From NCBI RefSeq assembly GCF_042657065.1, contig NZ_JBHSNF010000002.1, positions 558,001-622,000 on the forward strand: a stretch of DNA of 64,000 bases, written 5' to 3'. Both the position numbers and the translations under genes were made by a program. The DNA comes from Rhodanobacter ginsengisoli (GTDB taxonomy: Bacteria; Pseudomonadota; Gammaproteobacteria; Xanthomonadales; Rhodanobacteraceae). This document shows, piece after piece, positions 8,442 to 18,209 of the stretch (position 1 is the first letter of the stretch; every line of letters begins with the position of its first letter). The notes beneath the pieces are model-generated. The model made no database searches and was not told the origin of the DNA. It saw nothing but the letters and a program-made list of their open reading frames with translations.

Positions 8442-11400
8442 GTGACCGCCGCCATCCCCTCAACCCCGGCCCCGATCGAACCGGGGCTGATGGTGCTGCA
8501 CGGCAATCGGCTTGAGGATCTGCGCGACCTGCTCGCCGCGTGGCTGGCGCGCGCGCCGCTGCAGCCGCTCGAGGACGAGCTGATGCTGGTGCAGAGCAAC
8601 GGCATCGCGCAGTGGCTGAAGCTGGCGCTGGCGCGATCGCCCGCGGCCGGCGGGCTGGGCATCAGCGCCGCGGTCGAGGTGCAGCTGCCCGGGCGGTTCC
8701 TGTGGGCCGCGTATCGGGCGGTACTCGGTCGCGACGCGGTCGCGGCCACCTCGCCGTTCGACAAGTCGCGGCTGGCGTGGCGGCTGTTGCGGCTGATCCC
8801 GCCGCACCTGGACGACGAGGGCTTTGCGCCGCTGCGCGATTTTCTGCGGGCCGGCACCGGCTCGGGCGAGCCGGACGGCACCGACTGGCTGAAGCAGTTC
8901 CAGCTCGCCCAGCAGATCGCCGACCTGTTCGACCAGTACCAGGTCTACCGCGCCGACTGGCTGGATGACTGGGAACAGGGCAAGGACGTGCTGCGCGACG
9001 ACCTGCGCGGCGCCGTCACCCCGATCGACGCCAGCCAGCGCTGGCAGCCGCAACTGTGGCGACTGCTGCTGGCCGACGTCGGCGCGGGCGAACGCGAGCA
9101 TCATCGCGCCGCGGTGCATCGCGCGTTCGTCGCCCGCATCGGTGAACTCGGCGAGCGGCCGGCGACGCTGCCGCGACGCATCGTGGTGTTCGGCATTTCC
9201 TCGCTGCCGCAGCAGACGCTGGAGGCGCTCACCGCGATGGCCCGCTTCAGCCAGGTGCTGCTGGTGGTCGCCAATCCGTGCCGGCATTACTGGGCCGACA
9301 TCATCGAGGACCGCGAACTGCTGCGCGCCGACCATCGGCGCCAGCTCGACAAGCCGGGGCTGCCCGCGCTGCCGCGCTACGAAGACCTGCACCTGCACGC
9401 CAACCCGCTGCTGGCGGCCTGGGGCAAGCAGGGCCGCGACTACATCCGCCTGCTCGACAGTTTCGACCAGCCGGACCGCTATCGCGGGCAATTCGCCGCG
9501 ATCGGACGCAGCATCGACCTGTTCCAGGATGTCGACGGCGAGGGTCTGCTGCCGCAGGTGCAGCAGGCCGTGCTCGACCTGCAGCCGCTGCCGGCCGAAC
9601 CCGCGCAACGCCGGCCCTGGCGCGACGGCGACGCCACGCTGCGCTTCCACATCGCGCACAGCCCGCAGCGTGAAGTGGAAATCCTGCACGACCAGTTGCT
9701 GGCGCTGTTCGAACAATCCGCACGCGAAGGCCGCCCGCTGGCCCCGCGCGACGTGATCGTGATGGTGCCGGACATCCAGGGCTATGCGCCGCACGTGCAG
9801 GCGGTATTCGGCCGGCTGTCCCCGTCCGACCCGCGCCACCTGCCATACAGCGTGGCCGACCAGTCGGCGCGCACCAGCGCGCCGCTGATCATGGCGCTGG
9901 CGCATCTGCTGGCGCTGCCCGAATCGCGCTTCACGGTGAGCGACGTGCTCGACCTGATCGACGTCCCGGCCCTGCGCGGCCGCTTCGACCTGGCCGAAGA
10001 CAGCCTGCCCACGCTGCGCCGCTGGATCGAAGGCGCGGGCATCCGCTGGGGCCTGGACGGTGCGCAGAAGCGCAGCCTCGAGCTGCCCGCGCTGGAGCAG
10101 AACAGCTGGCGCTTCGGCCTGCGCCGGATGTTGCTGGGCTATGCGGTCGGCGACGGCGAAAGCCTGGACGGCATCGCGCCCTATGCCGAAATCGGCGGCC
10201 TCGACGCCGCCCTGCTCGGCCCCTTGAGCGCCCTGCTCGACCAACTGGAGCGGTACTGGCTACTGCTGGGCACGCCGGCCACACCGGGCGCCTGGACCGA
10301 ACGGCTGCACGGCCTGCTCGACAGCTTCTTCGACAACGCGGACAGCGAGGACGCGTTGCGCCTGAACCGCCTGCACGATGCCCTGGACGCCTGGCTGCAG
10401 GCCTGCGACGAGGCCGCGTTCGACGAACCGATTCCGCTGCCCGTGGTGCGCGAGCACTGGCTGCAGGCGATCGACGAGAGCCGGCTGTCGCAGCGCTTCA
10501 TGGGCGGTGCGGTGAGCTTCGGTACGCTGATGCCGATGCGCGCGATTCCGTTCCGCGTGGTCTGCCTGCTCGGCATGAACGACGGCGATTATCCGCGCCG
10601 GCAGACCCCGCTCGATTTCGACCTGATGGCGTCGTCCGGGCACAGCCGGCCCGGCGACCGCTCGCGCCGCGAGGACGACCGCTACCTGTTCCTGGAAGCC
10701 CTGCTGTCGGCGCGCGATGCGCTGCACATCAGCTGGGTCGGGCGCAGCGCCCGCGACAACAGCGAGCTGCCGCCGTCGGTGCTGGTCGGCCAGTTGCGCG
10801 ACTACCTCGCCGCCGGCTGGCATCGCACCGACGAGGCGGCCGACGCCGTCGACGCCGGCACGCATCTGCTCCGGGCGCTGACCACCGAGTATCCGCTGCA
10901 GCCCTTCAGCCGCCGCTATTTCGAGGCCGGCCACGATGCACGCGTGTTCACCTATGCGCGCGAGTGGCAGCAGGCGCATCGCGCTACCGCGGCGCAGACG
11001 CCAGCCGACACGCTCGAACCCTGGGTGCCGGAGACGGCACTGTCGCTGAGCCAGCTGCAACGTTTCCTGGCCCGGCCGGTGAGCTATTTCTTCAACCAGC
11101 GGCTCAAGGTGTATTTCACGCCGGCCGACGACGAGGCGCTGGACGACGAACCGTTCGGCCTCGATGGCCTGCAGCACCACGACGCGATGCGCCGCGTGCT
11201 GCAGACGGCCCTCGACACCGACGCCGGCCAGTCGATCGAGCAGAACGTGGCGGACGCGGTGCGCCGGCTGGGCGAGGAAGGCCTGCTGCCACCGGGCGGC
11301 TTCGGCGCCGCACTGCAGGAGAGCCTGGCCGTGCAGGCGCGCGGACTGGCCGGTCTGTGGCAGGACGCCTGCCAACGCTGGTCGCCGCAGGAGGACAAGT

Positions 11401-11960
11401 TCGAGCTGCGCCATGCCCACGACGACCTGCTGGTGGAGGACTGGCTGACCGACCTGCGCCAGGATGCCGATGGCCGCCACCGGCGGCTGGAACTGGTCAA
11501 CGGCGCCCTGCTCGACAAGAGTGGCGTGCTGCGTTTCGACAAGCTCACCCATGCCTGGGTCATCCACCTGCTGGCCAATGCGAATGGACTGGCGGTGCAG
11601 ACCCAGCTGATCGGCATCGATGCCCAGCCGGTTTTCGCGGCGCTGTCGGGTGACGAAGCCGCGACGCTTCTCGACCACCTGCTCGACGCATTGCGCCAGG
11701 GCATGCAGGCGCCGTTGCCGATCGCGCGCAAGAGTGCCTTCGCGTGGTTGATCGCGGCCGGCGGAGACAAGGATCCGGCGCGGGCCGCCGCGGTCTGCTA
11801 CGACGGCAATGACTACGTCGCGGGCGAGCGCGCGCAGGACCCCTGCCTCGCGCGCGCCTGGCCCGAGTTCGGACGGATGCTCGATGCCGGCTTCGAGTGC
11901 TGGCTGTCGCTCTATCAGCCAATGATCACGGCCCTGCTGCCGCTGGAGCACGCCGCATGA
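8442..11960 (+). CDS. recC: Exodeoxyribonuclease V subunit gamma, RecC
   Basis: RecC subunit of the RecBCD helicase-nuclease that processes double-strand DNA ends and recognises Chi. About 1,172 residues, against 1,122 in E. coli. The N-terminus 'LMVLHGNRLEDLRDLL' and 'ELMLVQSNGIAQWLKLALA' align with the known RecC start; 'PMRAIPFRVVCLLGMNDGDYPR' and 'DRSRREDDRYLFLEALLSAR' are conserved RecC blocks. The open frame extends far upstream but RecC homology starts here. I choose GTG 8442; ATG 8490 is the alternative and leaves too little before the first motif. The stop overlaps the recB start as ATGA, so the three rec genes form an operon. Confidence 0.93.
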   Translation: MTAAIPSTPAPIEPGLMVLHGNRLEDLRDLLAAWLARAPLQPLEDELMLVQSNGIAQWLKLALARSPAAGGLGISAAVEVQLPGRFLWAAYRAVLGRDAVAATSPFDKSRLAWRLLRLIPPHLDDEGFAPLRDFLRAGTGSGEPDGTDWLKQFQLAQQIADLFDQYQVYRADWLDDWEQGKDVLRDDLRGAVTPIDASQRWQPQLWRLLLADVGAGEREHHRAAVHRAFVARIGELGERPATLPRRIVVFGISSLPQQTLEALTAMARFSQVLLVVANPCRHYWADIIEDRELLRADHRRQLDKPGLPALPRYEDLHLHANPLLAAWGKQGRDYIRLLDSFDQPDRYRGQFAAIGRSIDLFQDVDGEGLLPQVQQAVLDLQPLPAEPAQRRPWRDGDATLRFHIAHSPQREVEILHDQLLALFEQSAREGRPLAPRDVIVMVPDIQGYAPHVQAVFGRLSPSDPRHLPYSVADQSARTSAPLIMALAHLLALPESRFTVSDVLDLIDVPALRGRFDLAEDSLPTLRRWIEGAGIRWGLDGAQKRSLELPALEQNSWRFGLRRMLLGYAVGDGESLDGIAPYAEIGGLDAALLGPLSALLDQLERYWLLLGTPATPGAWTERLHGLLDSFFDNADSEDALRLNRLHDALDAWLQACDEAAFDEPIPLPVVREHWLQAIDESRLSQRFMGGAVSFGTLMPMRAIPFRVVCLLGMNDGDYPRRQTPLDFDLMASSGHSRPGDRSRREDDRYLFLEALLSARDALHISWVGRSARDNSELPPSVLVGQLRDYLAAGWHRTDEAADAVDAGTHLLRALTTEYPLQPFSRRYFEAGHDARVFTYAREWQQAHRATAAQTPADTLEPWVPETALSLSQLQRFLARPVSYFFNQRLKVYFTPADDEALDDEPFGLDGLQHHDAMRRVLQTALDTDAGQSIEQNVADAVRRLGEEGLLPPGGFGAALQESLAVQARGLAGLWQDACQRWSPQEDKFELRHAHDDLLVEDWLTDLRQDADGRHRRLELVNGALLDKSGVLRFDKLTHAWVIHLLANANGLAVQTQLIGIDAQPVFAALSGDEAATLLDHLLDALRQGMQAPLPIARKSAFAWLIAAGGDKDPARAAAVCYDGNDYVAGERAQDPCLARAWPEFGRMLDAGFECWLSLYQPMITALLPLEHAA

Positions 11961-14900
11961 TCGCGACGGAACCGCTGCAGCCGCTGACCCTGCCGCTGCA
12001 GGGCATCCGCCTGATCGAGGCGAGCGCCGGCACCGGCAAGACCTGGACCATCGCGGCGCTGTACCTGCGCCTGGTACTGGGCCGCTACGAGCACGCCAAG
12101 CCCCTGCTGCCGCCGCAGATCCTGGTGGTGACCTTCACCAAGGCCGCCACCGCCGAACTGCGCGAGCGCATCCGCCGACGCCTGGGCGAAGCGGCCGGGG
12201 CGTTCCGCGCGAACGCCGCGACGGATGACTATCTGCGTGCACTGATCGCCAACTACCCCGACGAGGCAGCCCGGGCGCTGGCGGCCAGACAGCTCGAACT
12301 GGCGGCGCAGTGGATGGACGAGGCCGCCGTGCACACCATCCACGGCTGGAGTCAGCGCATGCTGTCCCAGCACGCCTTCGACAGCGGCTACCCGTTCGTG
12401 CAGAACGTCAGCGGCGACGAGAGCGAGCTGCTGGGCGAAGCCGTGCGCGACTACTGGCGCCAGCATTTCTTCGCCCTCGATCGCGGCGATGCGATGCAGA
12501 TCAGCCAGCTGTGGTCGGGACCGCAGGCACTGCAGAAGGACGTCGCGCCGCTGCTGCGCCGGACGCTGGAACAGTTGCGCGTGGAGGGCCGGCCGCTGCC
12601 GCCGGTCGATGACATCGCCGATCTGCTGGCGCGACGTCTTGTCCCCGTGCACGAGGCGGAGGCACGGGCGCGTCAGAGCTGGAGCACGCATGCCGCCGAG
12701 CTGGCGGCGATGCTCGTCAATGCGCTGAAGACGAAGTCGCTCAGCGGCAGCAGCTACAAGCAGGACAAGCTCGACAGCGACCTGGCCGAACTCGCCACTT
12801 GGGCCGACGGTGGCGCGCGACCGGATCGCGCCGTGATCGAGCGTGCCAGCCAGGGCAAGCTCGCCAGGGCGACCAACAAGAACGGCACGACTCCCACGCA
12901 TGCGAGCTTCGTCCTGATGGACCACCTGCTCGAGGCACTGGACGCCACGCCACCGCTGCGCCCGCTGTTGCTGGCGCAGGCTGTGCCATGGATCGCCGCG
13001 CGGCTGGACGCGACCAAGCAGCGCCTGGCGCAGATGGGCTACGACGACATGCTCAAGCGGCTCGACCAGGCGCTGCACGGCGGCACGGGCGAGCGTCTGG
13101 CGCAGACCATCGCCGGCCAGTATCCGGTCGCGCTGATCGACGAATACCAGGACACCGACCCGCAGCAGTGGCGCATCTTCCAGCGCATCTACGCGGACCG
13201 TGCCGACACCGGCCTGCTGCTGATCGGCGACCCCAAGCAGGCGATCTACGGTTTCCGTGGTGCGGACATCCACACCTACCTGCACGCCCGCCGCCAGGCC
13301 GGGACGCCCACCTGGACGCTGGACACCAACTACCGCTCGACCCGCTCGCTGGTGCGTGCGGTCAATCATGTGTTCGAACATGCCGAGCAGCATGCGCAGG
13401 GTGCATTCGCGTTCGGCAAGGGTGACAACGCGCTGCCGTTCCATCCGGTAAAGGCCAGCGGTCGCGGCGAACAACTGCTGCTGCTCGGCGAACCGATTCC
13501 GGCGCTGCAGCTGGCACTGGCGCATGATCGCGCGCCGATGAGCAAGGCGGCCTACCAGGCGCAGCTGGCCGGCCATGCCGCCGCCTGGCTGGTCGCGCTG
13601 CTGAACGCCGCGGAACAGGGCGAGTGCGGCTTCGCCGACGATGCCGGCGGCTGGCGGCCGCTGGCGCCCGGCGATGTCGCCATCCTGGTCCGCAGCGGCA
13701 CCGAGGCCGCCTGCATGCGCCAGGCATTGCAGGCGCGCGGACTGGCCAGTGTCTACCTGTCCGATCGCGACTCCGTGTATGCCTCGCCCGAAGCCGGCGA
13801 CCTGCTGCTGTGGCTGCACGCCTGCGCCACGCCCGGCTCGGATCGGGCGATGCGCGCGGCGCTGGCCAGCACCACCCTGAGCCAGGCCTACCATGAACTC
13901 GACCGGCTCAATCGCGATGAAAACCATTGGGAACAGATGGGCGAACGCTTTCGCCAGCTGCATGACAGCTGGCTGCGCCAGGGCGTGCTGGCCATGCTGC
14001 ACGAACTCCTGCACCTGTTCGACCTGCCCGCGCAACTGCTCGCCATGCCGCAGGGCGAGCGCACGCTGACCAACCTGCTGCACCTGGCCGAACTGCTGCA
14101 ACAGGCCGCAGCCGCGCTGGACGGCGAACATGCCCTGCTGCGCCACCTCGCCCACCAGATCGCCGAGGCCCACGATGGTCGGGTCGACACCGCCGAGGAG
14201 AAGATCGTCCGTCTGGAAAGCGAAGCCGCGCTGATCCAGGTGATCACCATCCACAAGTCGAAGGGCCTGGAATACCCGCTGGTGCTGCTGCCGTTCGCTT
14301 GTGCGATGCGCGAAACGAAACTGGCCGACGGCTTCGTGCTGCATGACGGTGACGGCGAGGCGACCCTCGACCTGCAGCCATCGGAGGCGGCGCGGGAACG
14401 CGCCGACGAAGAACGCCTGCAGGAGGATCTGCGCCTGTTCTACGTGGCGATGACCCGGGCGCAGCACGCCTGCTGGCTGGGTGTCGCCGACCTCAGGGAT
14501 GGCCAGAAGAAGGTTTCAGGACTGCACAAATCCGCGTTCGGTTACGTGCTCAACGGCAGCCAGGCGTTCGGCGAAGGCAAGCTCGCCGGCCAGCTGAAGG
14601 CCCTCGGCGATGGCCATCCAGACGTCCAGTTCGTGCAGCTGGCCGACGAGGTCGGTCACGATCGCCATCGAGCGAGCCGGGACACCCCGCCGGCGCAGCC
14701 GGCGCGCAGCTATCACGGCGCGCCGATCGAGCCGTGGTGGATCGCCAGCTACAGCGCCCTGCGCGTGGCCAGCGACGACGCATCACACTACAGCGCGCCG
14801 GAAACCGCGCAACAGGACGTGATGACCGAAGCACTGGCCGAGCGGGTCGACGCGCCGGTCGTCACCGCCCCGGTCGTGGCCGCGGGCATCCACGCGTTTC

Positions 14901-15616
14901 CGCGCGGGGCGGAGCCCGGCACCTTCCTGCACGACCTGCTCGAGGGGGCGTCGCACGAAGGCTTTGCCGCGGCAGCGCAGATGCCCGATGCGCTGCGCCA
15001 GCAGATCGAGCAGCGCTGCCGTCGTCGTGGCTGGCAACCCTTCAGCGACACCTTGATCGCCTGGCTGCCCGCGTTCCTGCGCACGCCGCTGCGGCTGCCC
15101 GACGGCAGCCGGGTCGCGCTTGCCGATGCCGACCGCTGCCGTGCCGAGATGGAATTCTGGTTCGAGGCGACCGGCGTCGATACTCAGGCACTCGACCGGC
15201 TGGTCACGGCGCAGACGCTGGGCGCACGACCGCGGCCGCCGCTGCTGGCGGATCGCCTCAACGGCATGCTGAAGGGCTTCATCGATCTCGTGGTCGAACA
15301 CGATGGCCGTTTCTACATCGTCGACTACAAATCCAACTGGCTCGGCCCCGACGACCGCGCCTACACCGTCGAGGCGATGGATGCCTCGGTGCGGCACAGT
15401 CGCTACGACCTGCAGTACGCGATCTACACGCTGGCCCTGCATCGGCAGCTGCGTGCGCGGCTGCCCGGCTACGACTACGCGCAACATGTCGGTGGCGTGC
15501 TCTACCTGTATCTGCGCGGTGTCGGCGGCAGCGGACAGGGGGTCCATCGCGAGCGGCTGCCTTATGCACTGATCGACGCCATGGACCGGCTGTTCGCCGA
15601 AGGAGCACCCGCATGA
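11957..15616 (+). CDS. recB: Exodeoxyribonuclease V subunit beta, RecB
   Basis: The 3'-5' helicase and nuclease subunit of RecBCD, 1,219 residues. UvrD-like Walker A is at residues 21-30 ('EASAGTGKTW'), with further helicase motifs 'VALIDEYQDTDPQQW', 'LLIGDPKQAIYGFRGAD', 'TNYRST' and 'VITIHKSKGLEYPLVLLP'. The C-terminal nuclease motif 'GFIDLVVEHDGRFYIVDYKS' followed by 'NWLG' (about 1105-1128) keeps the catalytic D...DYK residues. The start overlaps the recC stop (ATGA) and the stop overlaps the recD start. Confidence 0.96.
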   Translation: MIATEPLQPLTLPLQGIRLIEASAGTGKTWTIAALYLRLVLGRYEHAKPLLPPQILVVTFTKAATAELRERIRRRLGEAAGAFRANAATDDYLRALIANYPDEAARALAARQLELAAQWMDEAAVHTIHGWSQRMLSQHAFDSGYPFVQNVSGDESELLGEAVRDYWRQHFFALDRGDAMQISQLWSGPQALQKDVAPLLRRTLEQLRVEGRPLPPVDDIADLLARRLVPVHEAEARARQSWSTHAAELAAMLVNALKTKSLSGSSYKQDKLDSDLAELATWADGGARPDRAVIERASQGKLARATNKNGTTPTHASFVLMDHLLEALDATPPLRPLLLAQAVPWIAARLDATKQRLAQMGYDDMLKRLDQALHGGTGERLAQTIAGQYPVALIDEYQDTDPQQWRIFQRIYADRADTGLLLIGDPKQAIYGFRGADIHTYLHARRQAGTPTWTLDTNYRSTRSLVRAVNHVFEHAEQHAQGAFAFGKGDNALPFHPVKASGRGEQLLLLGEPIPALQLALAHDRAPMSKAAYQAQLAGHAAAWLVALLNAAEQGECGFADDAGGWRPLAPGDVAILVRSGTEAACMRQALQARGLASVYLSDRDSVYASPEAGDLLLWLHACATPGSDRAMRAALASTTLSQAYHELDRLNRDENHWEQMGERFRQLHDSWLRQGVLAMLHELLHLFDLPAQLLAMPQGERTLTNLLHLAELLQQAAAALDGEHALLRHLAHQIAEAHDGRVDTAEEKIVRLESEAALIQVITIHKSKGLEYPLVLLPFACAMRETKLADGFVLHDGDGEATLDLQPSEAARERADEERLQEDLRLFYVAMTRAQHACWLGVADLRDGQKKVSGLHKSAFGYVLNGSQAFGEGKLAGQLKALGDGHPDVQFVQLADEVGHDRHRASRDTPPAQPARSYHGAPIEPWWIASYSALRVASDDASHYSAPETAQQDVMTEALAERVDAPVVTAPVVAAGIHAFPRGAEPGTFLHDLLEGASHEGFAAAAQMPDALRQQIEQRCRRRGWQPFSDTLIAWLPAFLRTPLRLPDGSRVALADADRCRAEMEFWFEATGVDTQALDRLVTAQTLGARPRPPLLADRLNGMLKGFIDLVVEHDGRFYIVDYKSNWLGPDDRAYTVEAMDASVRHSRYDLQYAIYTLALHRQLRARLPGYDYAQHVGGVLYLYLRGVGGSGQGVHRERLPYALIDAMDRLFAEGAPA

Positions 15617-17592
15617 TGTCGCGCGACACGCTGTTCGAGCAGCTCGAACAGGACATCGGGCAACACCGGCTGCGCCAGCTGGATGTGGCGCTGGCGCGCT
15701 TCCTTGCCGAACGCGAGGCCGGTGCATCGACTCCCTTGCTGTGGCTGGCCGCGCTGCTCAGCCGGCAGCTGGCCGACGGTCACCTGTGCCTCGAACTCGA
15801 TGCGCTCGCCGAGCTGGCCGACGAACAGGCCTGGCCGCCCGCATGGCGGGGAATGTCGCGCGATGTCGAGGATCAGCGCGAACGCCTGCTCGCCTCCTCG
15901 CCCCTGGTGGCCGACGGCCGGCGGGGACATCCGCTGAATGCGCCGCTGGTACTGGACGGGACGCGGCTGTATCTGCGCCGCTACTGGAACCATGAATGCC
16001 AGGTGGCGTCCGCGATCCGCGAGCGGCTGGCCCGACCGCAGCAGGTTCCCCTGCAGCTGGCCGACGAACTGGCCCGGTTGTTCCCCGCCTCACCCGCCGA
16101 ACCGTCGCCGAACTGGCCGAAGATCGCCTGCGCGCTGGCCGCACGCGGTGCCTTCAGCGTGATCACCGGCGGCCCCGGCACCGGCAAGACCACCACCGTG
16201 GTGCGCCTGCTCGGCCTGTTGCAGACGCTGCAGTTGCGGCAACAGGCGCGACCGCTGCGCATCCGCCTGGCGGCTCCCACCGGCAAGGCGGCCGCCCGGC
16301 TGAACGCATCCATCGCCGCGCAACTGGCCCGTCTCGACGTGGACGACGAAACCCGGGCGGTGATTCCCGCCCAAGTCGAGACGCTGCATCGCCTGCTCGG
16401 GGCGCGACCGGATACCCGGCGCTTCCGCCACGACCGCTCCCATCCGCTGCACCTGGATGTGCTGGTGATCGACGAAGCCTCGATGATCGATCTGGAGATG
16501 ATGTCCGCCGTGCTCGCCGCGCTGCCCGCGGCGGCCCGGCTGATCCTGCTCGGCGACAAGGATCAGTTGTCTTCGGTCGAAGCCGGCGCGGTACTCGGCG
16601 ACCTGTGCCGCCGCGCCGATGACGGCCACTACAGCGTCGCCACCGCCGATTGGCTGCGCGTGACCACGGCAGACGATATCCAGCCATTCGTGCGCGAGGA
16701 CGCCCAGCCGCTGGATCAGCAACTGGCCATGCTGCGTCACAGCCATCGCTTCGGCGACGCCAGCGGCATCGGCCAGCTGGCCCGTGCGGTGAATGCGGGC
16801 GACGTCGGCCGCGTGCATGCCATGCTGGACGCCCGCTCGGCCGATCTCGGCTGGATGCCATCGGCCACTCGCGAACAGCTGGCCGAGCTGGCCATCGACG
16901 GCAACTGCGGGCAGTTCGCGCCGGGCGCAACCGCCGCCCTGCCCGCGGGCTATCGGCACTATCTCGAGCTGATCCAGCGCGAGCGCCCGGCCCGCAACGA
17001 TGCGGCGGCAAATGATGATTGGGCGCGCGGCGTACTGCAGGCATTCAATCGCTTCCAGCTGCTGTGCGCGTTGCGTCACGGCCCCTGCGGCGTGGACGGG
17101 CTGAACCAGCTGATCGCCGAGTCGCTGCATGCGTGCGGGCTGATCGAAAGCAGCCTCGGCTGGTATGAAGGCCGTCCGGTGATGGTGACCCGCAACGACT
17201 ACAGCCTGGGCCTGGCCAATGGCGATGTCGGCATCTGCCTGCGCCTGCCCGATGACAGCGGCAAACCCCAGCTGTCGGTGGTATTTCTCGCCGATGCGGC
17301 GACCGGCCCCAGCGACACCCGCACACGCCGGGTCGCACCGTCACGCCTGGGCGAAGTCAGCACGGTATACGCGATGACCGTGCACAAGTCGCAAGGCTCG
17401 GAGTTCGAACACACGGCGCTGGTGCTGCCGGCGCAGGCGAGCAACGTGCTGACCCGCGAGCTGCTGTATACCGGGATCACCCGCGCCCGCCACTGGTTCA
17501 GCCTGGTCGGCAGCCGGGACATCGTCGACGGTGCCATCGAACGACGTACCCGCCGCTACTCGGGACTGGCCGAACGCCTGGCCGGCGACTGA
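15613..17592 (+). CDS. recD: Exodeoxyribonuclease V subunit alpha, RecD
   Basis: The 5'-3' helicase subunit of RecBCD, 659 residues, in the family range (608 in E. coli). Superfamily 1B motifs: Walker A 'VITGGPGTGKTTTVVRLL' near residue 183, Walker B 'VLVIDEASMIDLEMM', 'LILLGDKDQLSSVEAGAVLGD', and C-terminal 'YAMTVHKSQGSEFEHTALVL' and 'LYTGITRAR'. The gene starts with tandem ATGATG overlapping the recB stop; either ATG could be used. It is the last gene of recCBD and converges on the pilin operon with 95 bp between stops. Confidence 0.95.
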   Translation: MMSRDTLFEQLEQDIGQHRLRQLDVALARFLAEREAGASTPLLWLAALLSRQLADGHLCLELDALAELADEQAWPPAWRGMSRDVEDQRERLLASSPLVADGRRGHPLNAPLVLDGTRLYLRRYWNHECQVASAIRERLARPQQVPLQLADELARLFPASPAEPSPNWPKIACALAARGAFSVITGGPGTGKTTTVVRLLGLLQTLQLRQQARPLRIRLAAPTGKAAARLNASIAAQLARLDVDDETRAVIPAQVETLHRLLGARPDTRRFRHDRSHPLHLDVLVIDEASMIDLEMMSAVLAALPAAARLILLGDKDQLSSVEAGAVLGDLCRRADDGHYSVATADWLRVTTADDIQPFVREDAQPLDQQLAMLRHSHRFGDASGIGQLARAVNAGDVGRVHAMLDARSADLGWMPSATREQLAELAIDGNCGQFAPGATAALPAGYRHYLELIQRERPARNDAAANDDWARGVLQAFNRFQLLCALRHGPCGVDGLNQLIAESLHACGLIESSLGWYEGRPVMVTRNDYSLGLANGDVGICLRLPDDSGKPQLSVVFLADAATGPSDTRTRRVAPSRLGEVSTVYAMTVHKSQGSEFEHTALVLPAQASNVLTRELLYTGITRARHWFSLVGSRDIVDGAIERRTRRYSGLAERLAGD

Positions 17593-17647
17593 CGCCTGCG
17601 GTGGGAAGTCACATCAGCGCAGCCGCCGAGCCATCGGGCTATGGCGC

Positions 17648-17667
17648 GCTGCAGTCCCGACTGCAGC
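17648..17667. terminator. Hairpin between convergent recD and pilE
   Basis: A perfect 9-bp inverted repeat (GCTGCAGTC / GACTGCAGC) with a 2-nt loop lies in the 95-bp space between the convergent stops. It has no T-run on either strand, so it may be a transcript-end-stabilising hairpin rather than an intrinsic terminator. Confidence 0.35.
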
Positions 17668-17687
17668 ACGTGGTTGCCGCAGCGCTT

Positions 17688-18200
17688 TTACCAGCACTTC
17701 GCCACGGCAGTGGGATCACCCGCTGCCACGCGCTTGCCCTTCTCATCAATCGTCAGGACTCCGCACTTGGCATCGTTGGTTTGCTGTGACCCCTTGGGAC
17801 TGGCGCGCACGACGTACGACGACGCGCTGAGTGAGCTCGCCGGCAGGTCGTAGTCGTAATAGTTCCCGGTCTGCTGGGTGGACGCACAATCGAGCGCCGG
17901 CAGCACGGCCGCCTTGTAGGTCAGGTTGGTCGTGTAGTAGCGCTCCATGAAATTCGCGTCTTCCGAAAGGCAACCTTCGGCGGCCACCCGACGCGTCTTG
18001 GTGATGTAGTTCGTGTAGGCGGGATAGGCAATCGCGGTCAGGATGGCAACGATCGCCACCACGATCATCAATTCGATCAGGGTAAATCCCGTGCTGCGGA
18101 AGTGGTGATTCCGCGCCCGGATGCGGCGAGCTTCCGTACCGGTCGCGCCGCCTTCGCGAAATCCCGTCGCGCAGATGTCAACTGACAAAAGCTTTTTCAT
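17688..18200 (-). CDS. pilE: Type IV minor pilin, PilE-like
   Basis: A 170-residue prepilin. The class III signal is 'STGFTLIELMIVVAIVAILTA', cleaved by PilD after Gly-38 to leave a mature protein beginning with N-methyl-Phe and Glu at +5. A Cys pair near the end ('DAKCGVLTI', 'AVAKCW') fits the pilin D-region loop. The only start with a good Shine-Dalgarno (AAGGA) is the ATG at 18200, giving an unusually long 38-residue leader. It lies 9 nt after pilY1, last in the minor-pilin operon. PilE is a minor pseudopilin of the initiation complex that primes pilus assembly with PilV, PilW, PilX, FimU/FimT and PilY1. Confidence 0.9.
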   Translation of the reverse strand: MKKLLSVDICATGFREGGATGTEARRIRARNHHFRSTGFTLIELMIVVAIVAILTAIAYPAYTNYITKTRRVAAEGCLSEDANFMERYYTTNLTYKAAVLPALDCASTQQTGNYYDYDLPASSLSASSYVVRASPKGSQQTNDAKCGVLTIDEKGKRVAAGDPTAVAKCW

Positions 18201-18209
18201 CTTCGTTCC

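Noticed and set aside
11915..14467. An 850-codon open frame antisense to recB
   Set aside because: Composition shadow; recB motifs are intact on the other strand.
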